The notes below the pieces were generated by a model that saw nothing but the letters and a program-made list of their open reading frames with translations, was not told the DNA's origin and did no database searches. Shown here in pieces: positions 36,125 to 44,802 of a stretch of 64,000 bases of DNA (position 1 is its first letter; every line of letters begins with the position of its first letter). The stretch covers positions 248,001 to 312,000 of the forward strand of contig NZ_JAHKPJ010000011.1 in NCBI RefSeq assembly GCF_018860345.1, in the 5' to 3' direction. The translations under genes were made by a program, and so were the position numbers. Source of the stretch: Psychrosphaera sp. F3M07. GTDB lineage: Bacteria > Pseudomonadota > Gammaproteobacteria > Enterobacterales > Alteromonadaceae.

Positions 36125-37101
36125 TGATTGAATTTATCGACTCGGTTGTATCAATTTACCCAGAATTAATTGCATTAACTCTGGTTTTAATTTTGGAATG
36201 GATATTTCCGCTGTCGACCAAATTCACACCGGCATTTACCTTCAATGTTTTAGCAAGCGCCATATCCAATAAAGTGGCGCAATCGGGCACGACCAAACAA
36301 CAATTATTGGCTGGCTGGTTAGCGTTAGGTACCTATTTGTTTTTAATTGCAACCATCGTTGGTTCAATTCTGTTTGCGGTTACTAATGATGTGTGGACAC
36401 AAGCCATACTCTTGTATTTTGCGTTGGGGTATCAAACCGTCGCGAACCAGGCAAGTGCAATTCAAACTTGTATTAGTCAAAAACAAAAATCCGCAGCGAA
36501 AACCATTTTGTCGCACATCACTGAATTTGATGTGGATAGATTAAGTGAACTGGGCATTAATAAACTCACCCTAGAAAGTGTAATTAAACGTTTTGTTTCT
36601 TATTGGTTGATGCCAGTAATAATATTTATCATCTTCAATGGTTTTATCGCTATTTTATATCGAGCGTTATTAGAGGCTTATACGGTATGGCAACCTAAAA
36701 ACCCTAAATTCAAACATTTTGGGCAAGCTGTATTTAGTATTAAAAATGGGTTTGAGTTTTTGCCTACGTTATTAATAGCCCCAATATATTCGGTTTTTAA
36801 ATCAAGTCCTTTTTGGTCGCGTTATGTTAGTACTAACAAACACCAATGGCAGCAATCTCAAACATCATCCTTTAATCAATTAGTATGGTTAAGCATTGTT
36901 TCCGCAGGGTGTAAATCTGAATTAGCAGGTCCATTAATGTTAAATCAACAAAAGCTAACACGACCACGAATCAACCAAGGCGCCCCCCTATTTCCTTCAG
37001 CCATTGGGGAACTTTTAAAGTGGAATAATAGATTTAGGCTAAGCTTTATCTTGTTTAATATTGTGACTATCTCTACATTAGTGTTAACTAATGTAATTTA
37101 A
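36124..37101 (+). CDS. CobD/CbiB-family membrane protein
   Basis: A 325-residue protein with four to five hydrophobic segments (near 15-35, 64-84, 87-105, 165-190, 300-322). YRALLEAYTVWQPKNPKFKH and FGQAVFSIKNGFEFLPTLLI correspond to the YK-x-I-NTLDSMVGYKN ... DD-x-NYIPAR region of CbiB/CobD adenosylcobinamide-phosphate synthases, and the end AGPLMLNQQKLTRPRINQG matches its C-terminal part. The match is diverged: the acidic NTLDSM and DD residues of the true enzymes are not kept. No other cobalamin gene is near. It may be a relative with a changed role in the mtnN operon. Membrane location is clear. Confidence 0.65.
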   Translation: MIEFIDSVVSIYPELIALTLVLILEWIFPLSTKFTPAFTFNVLASAISNKVAQSGTTKQQLLAGWLALGTYLFLIATIVGSILFAVTNDVWTQAILLYFALGYQTVANQASAIQTCISQKQKSAAKTILSHITEFDVDRLSELGINKLTLESVIKRFVSYWLMPVIIFIIFNGFIAILYRALLEAYTVWQPKNPKFKHFGQAVFSIKNGFEFLPTLLIAPIYSVFKSSPFWSRYVSTNKHQWQQSQTSSFNQLVWLSIVSAGCKSELAGPLMLNQQKLTRPRINQGAPLFPSAIGELLKWNNRFRLSFILFNIVTISTLVLTNVI

Positions 37102-37114
37102 TAATGGACATAAC

Positions 37115-37495
37115 ATGAAATCATTCTTAATCACTATTCTGTCTCTATTCACAACCTTTGCAATTGCAGGTTATGACGGTACTAATAAACTAATCACTGC
37201 AAATGAGCTATTACAACAAAAAGACAACTATGTCATTTTGGATGTGCGTTCGGAAGATGAATTTAATCAAGGCCATATTGCCGGCGCCATTAACATCCCT
37301 CATTATGCCGTGTTAGATGAGTTAGAACTGCTAAAGTCTATGGATAAACCTATTGTTGTGCATTGCCGCAGTGGAGCACGAGCTTGGAAGGCTGAAAGAA
37401 TGTTAATGAAAAACGGCGTTAACAACTTAATTCACTTAGAAGGTGACATGTTAAATTGGGTAGAGCAAAACTTACCGCTTATTACCAACCCATGA
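37115..37495 (+). CDS. Periplasmic rhodanese-like protein
   Basis: A 126-residue protein with a signal peptide (FLITILSLFTTFAIAG) and one rhodanese domain. Marks are VILDVRSEDEFNQGHIAGA and the active loop HCRSGAR with Cys84. Single-domain rhodaneses move sulfane sulfur or bind persulfide; export suggests a periplasmic role. It starts 13 bases after the CobD/CbiB-like gene and is probably the third gene of the mtnN operon. The physiological substrate is unknown. Confidence 0.88.
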   Translation: MKSFLITILSLFTTFAIAGYDGTNKLITANELLQQKDNYVILDVRSEDEFNQGHIAGAINIPHYAVLDELELLKSMDKPIVVHCRSGARAWKAERMLMKNGVNNLIHLEGDMLNWVEQNLPLITNP

Positions 37496-37585
37496 GCGTT
37501 AAATAACTTTCTCAAATTCTATTTTACTCGCATACTAGTTGAATCACCCTCATTCAAACTACATACATAAATTAAAGGGCATTAA

Positions 37586-39394
37586 ATGACGGCATTATAT
37601 ATTGCAGGGATAGGCTTATGTGCGTTACTTGCACAATGGCTCGCTTGGGTCGCGCGCGTACCTGCTATTCTATTCTTATTAGTTACCGGATTATTATTAG
37701 GCCCTGGTTTTTCTATTGTTGATCCTGATGCCATTTTTGGTGATTTATTATTTCCTATCATTTCATTATCGGTGGCGATTATATTATTTGAAGGGGCACT
37801 CACCCTGCACTTCAAAGAATTAAAAGGCATTGGCAATGTGGTTCGAAATCTCTGTTCAATTGGCATGATAGCAACAGCCATTATTATTGGTTTTAGTTGT
37901 TATTGGTTATTAGATGTTGATTGGCGAATTGCCGCGGTAATTGGTGCCGTTCTAGTGGTTACGGGTCCTACGGTAACCGCGCCTTTGTTAAATGCGATGC
38001 GACCGACTGAAGAGATAGACCGCATTTTACGTTGGGAAGGCATAGTAATCGACCCTATCGGTGCTTTGTTTGCCGTATTAGTCTTTGAAGCCGTTATGTT
38101 ATCTGGACACTCAGATATATTTAGCCATACAGCCGTCGCTCTGGTAAAAACCGTTGGACTTGGTCTAACCATTGGTATTATTGCCGGGTATATTACCAAC
38201 TTAATAATTCAAAAAGAGTGGCTGCCATACAACTTACAAAAATTTGGAGTGTTATCTTTAGTCTTAATTAGCTTTACTGTTTCTAACGCTATTAGTCATG
38301 AATCGGGTTTGTTAGCGGTAACGGTTTTTGGTATCTACTTGGCAAATCAAGACGACCTAGAATTAGATTCAATTCTTGAATTTAAAGAAGACCTGTCACA
38401 AATATTAATTTCGATTTTATTTATCTTATTAGCCGCACGTTTAGAGTTAAACGAATTACTCTTGTTAGGTCCTAACGTTTTCTTCTTCATGTTAATTGTA
38501 TTGTTTGTAGCTCGCCCTGTGTGCATTGCATTATCAACCTACAAATCTAGCTTAAATTGGCGCGCCAGAACCATATTGGCTTGGATTGCACCAAGAGGTA
38601 TTGTCGCTGCAGCAGTTGGCTCTGTCTTTGCCTTAAGCATGAGTAAAGCGGGTATTCAAGGAGCCGATAAAATAGTACCAATCATTTTCTTAGTTATCAT
38701 CGTCACTGTTGTGCTACAAAGCTTAACGGCGATACCAATTGCTAAGTTATTAAAAATACGTCAAAAACGACCATCTACAGTGTTAATTATTGGTGCTAAT
38801 CATATTGCCCGAGCGATAGCTAAAGTATTACAAGAGCAAAAAGTAGATGTATATCTATCTGACCCAGCATGGGAAAACTGTCGTCTGGCACGTATGGATG
38901 GGTTAAAGAGTTATTTTGGTAATCCACAATCTGCACAAGCTGAACGTTTTTTACCTATGTCGAACTTAAAGACCTTAATTGGACTTTCGCCAAACAGGCA
39001 TAATAATGCCTTGGGTGTGCAGTATTTCTCTCACATTTTAGAAGAGAAAAACGTGTATTCATTAAAGTCCTCAAGTGCCCACTCTAAAGCGAATAAAGAC
39101 AGTTTAACCTTTTTATCTCGTCAAAATTTGTTTGGTGAAAATGCATCGTATTCTGTGTTAAGTAGCTTAGTTGCGAAAGGCGGCAAAGTCAGCGCCACTA
39201 AATTAGCCGAAGCATTTAACTGGGAGAATTATTTAGAAGTAAACAAAGAAGCTATTCCACTATTTGTGTTACAGCATTTTGATGAAGAAGATTATGTTCG
39301 AGTGATCCCATTTACTGTTGGCGGTGAATACGTACCAGACGTAGGAGATATGATCATCGCTATGCAACCTCCAAAGGTAACGATACTCAAGTAA
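37586..39394 (+). CDS. CPA1-family sodium/proton antiporter with TrkA-N-like domain
   Basis: A 602-residue protein. The first about 385 residues form some twelve transmembrane segments of the NhaP/CPA1 type, including FEGALTLHFKELKG, VTGPTVTAPLLNAMRP and GIVIDPIGALFAVLVFE (the ion-binding Asp region), then AWIAPRGIVAAAVGSVFAL. The C-terminal part begins with a Rossmann-type VLIIGANHIARAIAKVLQEQ, a TrkA-N-like nucleotide-binding domain that usually regulates transport, and ends in a TrkA-C-like region. It exchanges Na+ or K+ for H+ at the inner membrane; the cation cannot be told from sequence. It sits alone, facing the convergent kinase gene. Confidence 0.92.
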   Translation: MTALYIAGIGLCALLAQWLAWVARVPAILFLLVTGLLLGPGFSIVDPDAIFGDLLFPIISLSVAIILFEGALTLHFKELKGIGNVVRNLCSIGMIATAIIIGFSCYWLLDVDWRIAAVIGAVLVVTGPTVTAPLLNAMRPTEEIDRILRWEGIVIDPIGALFAVLVFEAVMLSGHSDIFSHTAVALVKTVGLGLTIGIIAGYITNLIIQKEWLPYNLQKFGVLSLVLISFTVSNAISHESGLLAVTVFGIYLANQDDLELDSILEFKEDLSQILISILFILLAARLELNELLLLGPNVFFFMLIVLFVARPVCIALSTYKSSLNWRARTILAWIAPRGIVAAAVGSVFALSMSKAGIQGADKIVPIIFLVIIVTVVLQSLTAIPIAKLLKIRQKRPSTVLIIGANHIARAIAKVLQEQKVDVYLSDPAWENCRLARMDGLKSYFGNPQSAQAERFLPMSNLKTLIGLSPNRHNNALGVQYFSHILEEKNVYSLKSSSAHSKANKDSLTFLSRQNLFGENASYSVLSSLVAKGGKVSATKLAEAFNWENYLEVNKEAIPLFVLQHFDEEDYVRVIPFTVGGEYVPDVGDMIIAMQPPKVTILK

Positions 39395-39412
39395 TCCTGA
39401 ATTTGATTGTGA

Positions 39413-39442
39413 AACAAAGTACAGCTAAAGCTGTACTTTGTT
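39413..39442. terminator. Bidirectional terminator between antiporter and GAF kinase
   Basis: Perfect 14-base arms (AACAAAGTACAGCT and complement) with a 2-base loop between convergent genes. The T stretch is short on either side but the stem is strong. Confidence 0.75.
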
Positions 39443-39468
39443 ACTTTAAACCCAAATTGAAATACCAA

Positions 39469-40893
39469 TTAATTCGGCTTGGGTTTTTCATATTTAACGG
39501 TTAGTGGTAAATAAATAGTATAAGTAACCCCTTTATTCACTTCACTTTCAAGCGTAATGCGTCCTTGTAATGTGGTGGTGACAAGATTGTAAATTAAATG
39601 TGCACCTAACCCACTCCCGCCTTGGTTTCTCTTGGTGGTGTAAAACGGCTCAAATATATGTTTGATTTGATCTTCATTCATCCCTAACCCATCATCACGG
39701 TATACCATGACAATCTCATTATCATCTTGGGTGACTCTAATATTAATATGCCCTTTAGTTGTAGCTGTAAAACCATGAACTAAACTATTTTGAATTAAGT
39801 TAGTAAGTACTTGTGAAATGGCTCCTGCAACTGATTCAAGCGTAACATCACCTTCACAATCAACCGTGATTTCATGAGGCAAAGATTTAAACATAGGTTT
39901 AAGTGAGTGCAGTATTTCCTCTATGTACTGTTTCAAATCTAATCGTCTGATGTTCAAGCTGCCTTGATCCACCGCCATTTTCTTAAAACTATTAATTAAG
40001 TCAGCAGCCCGTAAACAATTTGACTCAATGATAGAGCAACTATCCCCCACATCTTCTAAAAACTCGGTAAGGTCTTGGGCATTAAGTTGATTTTTCTTGA
40101 AGCTAGTTTGAACCCCTTTCGTTAAATGGGATAGGTTTGTGATACCTGTTACACAAACTCCAAGCGGGGTATTTATTTCGTGGGCAACGCCAGCAACGAG
40201 TTTACCAAGTGATGCCATTTTTTCTTTTTGAATCAACTCTTTCTGTGTCGCTTTTAATTGCGACATCGTACTCTCAAGTTGTTTGTTTTGTTTTTTAATA
40301 AGGCTGATATTTTGCCTGAGTTCTTGTTTTATCATTTGTTGTTCTAAAACAAATAACTTGTGGATGATCACGTTGGTAAGATGTGCGGCGACAAAAGTAA
40401 GTAACTTTAGATGCTCAACCGTGTAAATCGTATCTAAGCTGTAACTCTGTACAATTAACACACCATATATTGTATCATTTTTTATAAAAGGTACGCCAAT
40501 CCAACTTTCACTTAGGGTACCAAGTGCATACTCAATTTTACCTTGTTTCTGTAACTCAAGAATGTCGGCCTTACTTAACCTTTGTGGCTGCTTAGAATTA
40601 ATTAAGTAAGACGTGAGGCCGGGGCCTAAAGGAACGGTTTGCCCAATAAACCTTTCTCCATCTTTCTCATCAACCACATAATCAAACGTGACTTCTTGTT
40701 TATTTTCATCATACAAAGCTATCGCAATATTCTTAATGTCCATTATTTTACTAATGGTCTTATGCACTTTTTGGTATAAAACCTGCGGCGTTGCTTTTTG
40801 ATTTAATAATTCACTTATGGTTAATAACGCTTGGATGACAGCGTCATTGTGTTCGGTATTATTTTCTAGTTGAGTTAGAGTATCTGAAGACAT
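39469..40893 (-). CDS. GAF-domain sensor histidine kinase
   Basis: A 474-residue soluble kinase. A GAF domain (about 20-180; HKTISKIMDIKNIAIALYDE, WIGVPFIKNDTIYGVLIVQS) leads through a coiled coil (about 185-225) to the dimerisation domain with His238 in GVAHEINTPLG. The ATPase domain has NLIQNSLVHGF, YRDDGLGMN and GGSGLGAHLIYNLV. It starts 2 bases after the stop of the response-regulator/HD-GYP gene, so the two proteins are almost surely a cognate pair. No membrane segment: the signal is internal, possibly a small molecule bound by GAF. Confidence 0.93.
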   Translation of the reverse strand: MSSDTLTQLENNTEHNDAVIQALLTISELLNQKATPQVLYQKVHKTISKIMDIKNIAIALYDENKQEVTFDYVVDEKDGERFIGQTVPLGPGLTSYLINSKQPQRLSKADILELQKQGKIEYALGTLSESWIGVPFIKNDTIYGVLIVQSYSLDTIYTVEHLKLLTFVAAHLTNVIIHKLFVLEQQMIKQELRQNISLIKKQNKQLESTMSQLKATQKELIQKEKMASLGKLVAGVAHEINTPLGVCVTGITNLSHLTKGVQTSFKKNQLNAQDLTEFLEDVGDSCSIIESNCLRAADLINSFKKMAVDQGSLNIRRLDLKQYIEEILHSLKPMFKSLPHEITVDCEGDVTLESVAGAISQVLTNLIQNSLVHGFTATTKGHINIRVTQDDNEIVMVYRDDGLGMNEDQIKHIFEPFYTTKRNQGGSGLGAHLIYNLVTTTLQGRITLESEVNKGVTYTIYLPLTVKYEKPKPN

Positions 40894-40895
40894 AA

Positions 40896-42443
40896 TTACA
40901 ATTTATCCTCACCAGTTAACCTTTCGTTAATGGTCAGAAACTCATCTAAGTTTTGTAAAAATGCATCAACAACTTTAGGGTCAAAGTGTTTTCCTTTTTC
41001 CTCTTCCAATAAAGTAATTATTGAATCTAATGGCCAAGGTTCTTTATAACATCGCTTATGTGCCAGCGCATCAAACACATCAGCCACCGCAACGATTCTT
41101 GCATAAATGTGAATTTCTTCGCCTTTAAAGTTATTGGGATACCCTGTTCCATCATACTTTTCATGGTGTTGTTGCGAAATAATGGCAGCTGCCTGCAGAA
41201 TAGGTAATTCAGAATCTTTAAGAATATCGTATCCAATCTGAGTATGTAATTTCATAATGGTAAATTCGTCTGACTCAAGCTTACCAGGTTTTAATAAAAT
41301 CGAATCTGGTGTCGCAATCTTACCTACATCATGCATTGGCGTAGCTTGTTTAAGTGTATTGCAATCAAATTCAGACAGGTTAAGCTTTTGACCTAACAAG
41401 TAACAATAATCAGACATCCTCTTGATATGATTTCCCGACTCTTTAGAACGGGATTCCACCGCATTACCTAAACGTACAAGTAATTCTTCCTGAGTGTTGA
41501 TGATATCTTGGTTTAATAAAAAGTTATCAAAGGCAATCCCAACACTTCTGCAAAACATGTTTAACATTTGAATGTCTATTTCATGGATATCTTCAAGGCT
41601 GATCCCGGTTAAATATAACAAGCTCGACTTTTCAGTGGTTGAAGGAAAATAAGCGACATAAATATTATCTTCAAAGACGCTTTCTTTAATTTTACTTGCT
41701 GTATTTAGTAGTTGTATAACCTGTGGGGTGAGTTCACTGTGCTCGGTATCACCCACTTTAGCAATAAGATCATACCCCTGATTTTTTAATTTTGTACCGG
41801 CGCCTGCACCAACAGATACATTGACTAGTCCACCATCATTATCAATATGTAAAATACTCATCACTTGCTGTAACAAACCATCAAAAAATGTTTGTAAGTC
41901 CTTTCTTTTTAGCATGTCTGAGGTGGCTTCAATAACTTGTTCTAGTCCATGCCTAAACTTACGTTCATACTGACGAGATTCTTCAACGGCAAGAAGATCA
42001 CGATAAGCTCGCAAAGCGGTAACAACGGTTGTAAATAACTTTTTGCGGTCGAGTTCTGTTTTTTGCTTATAGTCATTAATGTCGTATTCCATAATGACAT
42101 CTTCCTCAGGCGCTTGGCCTGGCTGACCGGTTCTAAGCACGATTCGACTGAATTTATTTTTTTTAGTTTCTCGTAACCACTTAGCAAAATCCAAACCTGC
42201 GTGATCGGTTTCCATCACAACATCTAGGAAAATTAGAGAAAATTCATTTTGTTGATTTATAATTTCTTTAGCTTGTAGGCTGTCGTAAGCACTTACAAAT
42301 TCTAGGCGTTTCCCATCTAATTCAAACCGCTTTAGTGCCAATTTGGTAATAACGTGAATATCTTCTTCGTCATCAACAATTAATACTTTCCATGTAGGTT
42401 TGATATTATTCATTTCAGCAGGAGCGTTATTATTAAACAACAT
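40896..42443 (-). CDS. Response regulator with DUF3369 and HD-GYP domains
   Basis: A 515-residue regulator. The receiver domain (about 18-150) has the acidic pair VDDEED and phospho-acceptor Asp74 in FLDVVMET. A DUF3369 sensory domain follows (about 160-320). The HD-GYP domain has GNHIKRMSDYCYLLG, His371-Asp372 in MHDVGKIATPDS, HHEKYDGTGYP (GYP at 434-436) and AVADVFDAL, all needed for cyclic-di-GMP hydrolysis, so it should be an active phosphodiesterase. A GAGAGGAC ribosome site precedes the ATG. The GAF kinase follows with a 2-base gap, implying phospho-control of c-di-GMP breakdown, and with it motility or biofilm. Confidence 0.95.
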   Translation of the reverse strand: MLFNNNAPAEMNNIKPTWKVLIVDDEEDIHVITKLALKRFELDGKRLEFVSAYDSLQAKEIINQQNEFSLIFLDVVMETDHAGLDFAKWLRETKKNKFSRIVLRTGQPGQAPEEDVIMEYDINDYKQKTELDRKKLFTTVVTALRAYRDLLAVEESRQYERKFRHGLEQVIEATSDMLKRKDLQTFFDGLLQQVMSILHIDNDGGLVNVSVGAGAGTKLKNQGYDLIAKVGDTEHSELTPQVIQLLNTASKIKESVFEDNIYVAYFPSTTEKSSLLYLTGISLEDIHEIDIQMLNMFCRSVGIAFDNFLLNQDIINTQEELLVRLGNAVESRSKESGNHIKRMSDYCYLLGQKLNLSEFDCNTLKQATPMHDVGKIATPDSILLKPGKLESDEFTIMKLHTQIGYDILKDSELPILQAAAIISQQHHEKYDGTGYPNNFKGEEIHIYARIVAVADVFDALAHKRCYKEPWPLDSIITLLEEEKGKHFDPKVVDAFLQNLDEFLTINERLTGEDKL

Positions 42444-42635
42444 AATGTCCTCTCATGTTTATAACTAACATGATCCTTGTTCAGATATTTAAAAAGTGGG
42501 TTGAATTACTTTATAGCGGTTAATTAAGGTTTAGTTAGAAAAGCTGAGAAAGTCAACATTAGCTGAAACTAATATTTGAATGTTTGTTAATTAAAGATCC
42601 ATACTAAATAATAAGTGTGATGACATAAACAAAGA

Positions 42636-42917
42636 TTATACTGGCTCAATAACCTCATATTCATTAACTGAAAACGATTCCACTAAATTAAAAATGGCTT
42701 GATTATTTCCAGCTTGCCTGAATGCATTCAAGCTTTGTTTTGAATGCCAAAGTTCAAATACATTAACTCTATTTGGCTCAATGGAATCCGCGCAAACTGA
42801 AAAATCAATACAGTTTTCATTCGCTCTCGCCTGTAAAATAGCTTCGCAAGATTGATGTAAAAACTCTTCACGGTAAGTTGGTTTAATCATTAAACTGCCT
42901 GCAACGATAATCGCCAT
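42636..42917 (-). CDS. Putative antibiotic-biosynthesis-type monooxygenase (ABM)
   Basis: A 93-residue protein with the small ferredoxin-like ABM fold: MAIIVAGSLMIKPTYREEFL, ENCIDFSVCADSIEPNRVNV, and FELWHSKQSLNAFRQAGN. The motif F/VE-W-S/D...L-H/F is typical of quinol monooxygenases such as YgiN. I use the second ATG (42917) because GGGTGG precedes it; an ATG four codons earlier is possible. It stands alone, upstream of the LRR-kinase gene on the same strand with 29 bases to it, so they could share a transcript. Substrate unknown. Confidence 0.8.
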   Translation of the reverse strand: MAIIVAGSLMIKPTYREEFLHQSCEAILQARANENCIDFSVCADSIEPNRVNVFELWHSKQSLNAFRQAGNNQAIFNLVESFSVNEYEVIEPV

Positions 42918-42958
42918 CACGCCACCCATTATTCAAACAAAAAAGCAATAAATGTAAA

Positions 42959-44197
42959 CTAGTGTAATTTGTTTTTTAAGGCAAAAAATAATTCGTTTTC
43001 TCGGTCTGCCACATTACAAATACCAAGTAAGTCATCAATAAAATAATTTAGCGCACGCTGCTCTATTTGTCTGATTAAAGATTGCTGCTCTGCCGTTAGC
43101 ATGTGGTACATAGTCGCTGCACCAAAATCTCCAAATATGATATTCGCCTCATCATCAAACATTGTGTTGTGAGCGTATAAATCACCGTGACAAACTTGGT
43201 TATCATGTAAATGCTCAAACACATCTTCCATTTGCTCAACGATTTTAGCGATTTGTTTTATATCTAACGAAAAACCAGCAGGAAATGTATCTCTTGTACA
43301 AGTCTCTAAACTAGGAGGTAACCCCAAATTTGCAAAATATTCAGGGATTAAATTCATGATCAAGGCCAAATAACCATCATCATTTACTTGCGCCAAAGAC
43401 TTAATCAAATTTGGATGATTACCTGTTTTTAAACAAACTTGTAATTCATCTTCCGGATAACCGTCGCTGGTCACTTGGCCTTTAAATACCTTTACCGCAA
43501 TATCTTCAGGGAACTGCCTTTGTTTATCTTTCCATGTTGCTCTTGAAATCACACCAGATGCCCCCTGCCCCAATATATTGTGCAAAACAACACTTGATGC
43601 AGGTAAGATGGGAACACTGTCTACCTTAAGCGTAGAGCGACTAAAGGGATTACCTGAAAAGGCAAACCAAGCAAGATTAGGCAAGTTCAATAATTGAACC
43701 GGACATTCAACTAAGTTATTAGCAGATATACGAACTAACTCCAGATTCTGAAGCTTCGACATAGTCAAAGGTAAATGCGTTAACTTATTGCCCGCCAATG
43801 CCAGCTTCTGTAATAAAGGCCGTTCACCTAAAGCTTCCGGTAACTGCTCAATCTGATTCTCAGTTAAAATCAACCAACGTAACTTAACGGGCAACGAACT
43901 AGCAGGTACATGTTTGATTTGGTTTGCCTTAAAACCAATCATCTCCAGATTGTCACACCGACCAAGCACTTCCGGTAACGTTTCAAAGCTATTGTTTGAA
44001 GCAAAGATAATTTTAAGCTTAGTTAACTGCACGAGTTCAGATGGCAAACTGGTTAATTGATTATTAGATAAATCCAACACCTCTAAGCTGTCTGCTAATG
44101 ACAAGATCTCAAGTGGAAATTCAGTTAAGTTTTCAGACAGTGTTAACTTTTTAATACCAAGTAGTTCACCTGATTTTAACTGAGAAAGAGTATGCAT
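42959..44197 (-). CDS. Leucine-rich-repeat protein kinase
   Basis: A 412-residue fusion. Residues about 15-185 hold some seven leucine-rich repeats of about 23 residues (LEVLDLSNNQLTSLPSEL; LRWLILTENQIEQLPEAL; LQKLALAGNKLTHLPLTM). The C-terminal half is a Hanks-type kinase: glycine loop ILGQGASGVI (208-217), Lys236 in IAVKVF, catalytic loop HGDLYAHN with Asp339, and DFG at 357-359. The usual HRD is HGD, so activity need not depend on activation-loop phosphorylation. The kinase is small and lacks much of the C-lobe. No signal peptide or membrane segment is present, so it is cytoplasmic. Substrate is unknown. Confidence 0.92.
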   Translation of the reverse strand: MHTLSQLKSGELLGIKKLTLSENLTEFPLEILSLADSLEVLDLSNNQLTSLPSELVQLTKLKIIFASNNSFETLPEVLGRCDNLEMIGFKANQIKHVPASSLPVKLRWLILTENQIEQLPEALGERPLLQKLALAGNKLTHLPLTMSKLQNLELVRISANNLVECPVQLLNLPNLAWFAFSGNPFSRSTLKVDSVPILPASSVVLHNILGQGASGVISRATWKDKQRQFPEDIAVKVFKGQVTSDGYPEDELQVCLKTGNHPNLIKSLAQVNDDGYLALIMNLIPEYFANLGLPPSLETCTRDTFPAGFSLDIKQIAKIVEQMEDVFEHLHDNQVCHGDLYAHNTMFDDEANIIFGDFGAATMYHMLTAEQQSLIRQIEQRALNYFIDDLLGICNVADRENELFFALKNKLH

Positions 44198-44254
44198 TGT
44201 TTATTCGATTCCAATTTTAACGAGCTATTAACACTTAAGGGAGCGCTAGAAATG

Positions 44255-44290
44255 AAAAAGCCAGAAGGCTAATTTAGCAATTCTGGCTTT
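44255..44290 (-). terminator. Terminator after tRNA-Leu
   Basis: Arms AAAGCCAGAA and TTCTGGCTTT with a 14-base loop; on the minus strand it is followed by five T, 25 bases behind the tRNA. It ends the secG-tRNA transcript. Confidence 0.85.
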
Positions 44291-44314
44291 ATTGGTTCTT
44301 AATGAACCTTATAA

Positions 44315-44399
44315 TGGTGCGGATGGAGAGACTTGAACTCTCACGCCTTGCGGCACAGGCACCTCATGCCTGCGTGTCTACCAATTTCACCACATCCGC
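44315..44399 (-). tRNA. leuU: tRNA-Leu, anticodon GAG
   Basis: An 85-base class II tRNA on the minus strand with a long variable arm. The acceptor arms are GCGGATG and CATCCGC followed by the discriminator A and an encoded CCA. The anticodon stem CAGGC/GCCTG encloses ATGAGGT, giving anticodon GAG (44363-44365). The TTC arm reads GAGAGTTCAAGTCTCTC. It lies 8 bases behind secG, as leuU does in E. coli. Confidence 0.95.
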
Positions 44400-44406
44400 A
44401 AATTTT

Positions 44407-44793
44407 TTAGTTTACAGGTACGTCTGTAGACTTATTCTCTGCAGCTGGCGTTACTGGAACATCTGAGTCTGCATTATTGATTGCTGGCATATCAGTTTCA
44501 GGAGCTGTTGTTTTAGTTTCAACAGGAACTGAAAGGTCATTCCAATCATCTTCAGCTTTGATTGTATTTGACGTCATGCCACCTAAGAAGATGCTGATGA
44601 CAAAAAACAAGGTTGCTAATATAGCGGTTGTTTTAGTTAAAAAGTTACCAGAACCATTTGAACCGAATAAAGTTGCTGAAGCACCAGCACCAAATGAAGC
44701 GCCCATATCTGAGCCCTTACCTTGCTGGATTAACACTAAACCTATTAATGCTAAAGCGACTACTAAATAAACTACAATTAAAATTTCGTACAT
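44407..44793 (-). CDS. secG: Preprotein translocase subunit SecG
   Basis: SecG is a small subunit of the SecYEG inner-membrane translocon. The 128-residue protein has two membrane segments (about 2-22 and 52-73) joined by the conserved cytoplasmic loop LIQQGKGSDMGASFGAGAS followed by the FGSNGSGNFL stretch. The tail is longer and more acidic than in E. coli (110). It stands between tpiA and tRNA-Leu, the usual gammaproteobacterial order. Confidence 0.96.
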   Translation of the reverse strand: MYEILIVVYLVVALALIGLVLIQQGKGSDMGASFGAGASATLFGSNGSGNFLTKTTAILATLFFVISIFLGGMTSNTIKAEDDWNDLSVPVETKTTAPETDMPAINNADSDVPVTPAAENKSTDVPVN

Positions 44794-44802
44794 GCTTGTT
44801 TC

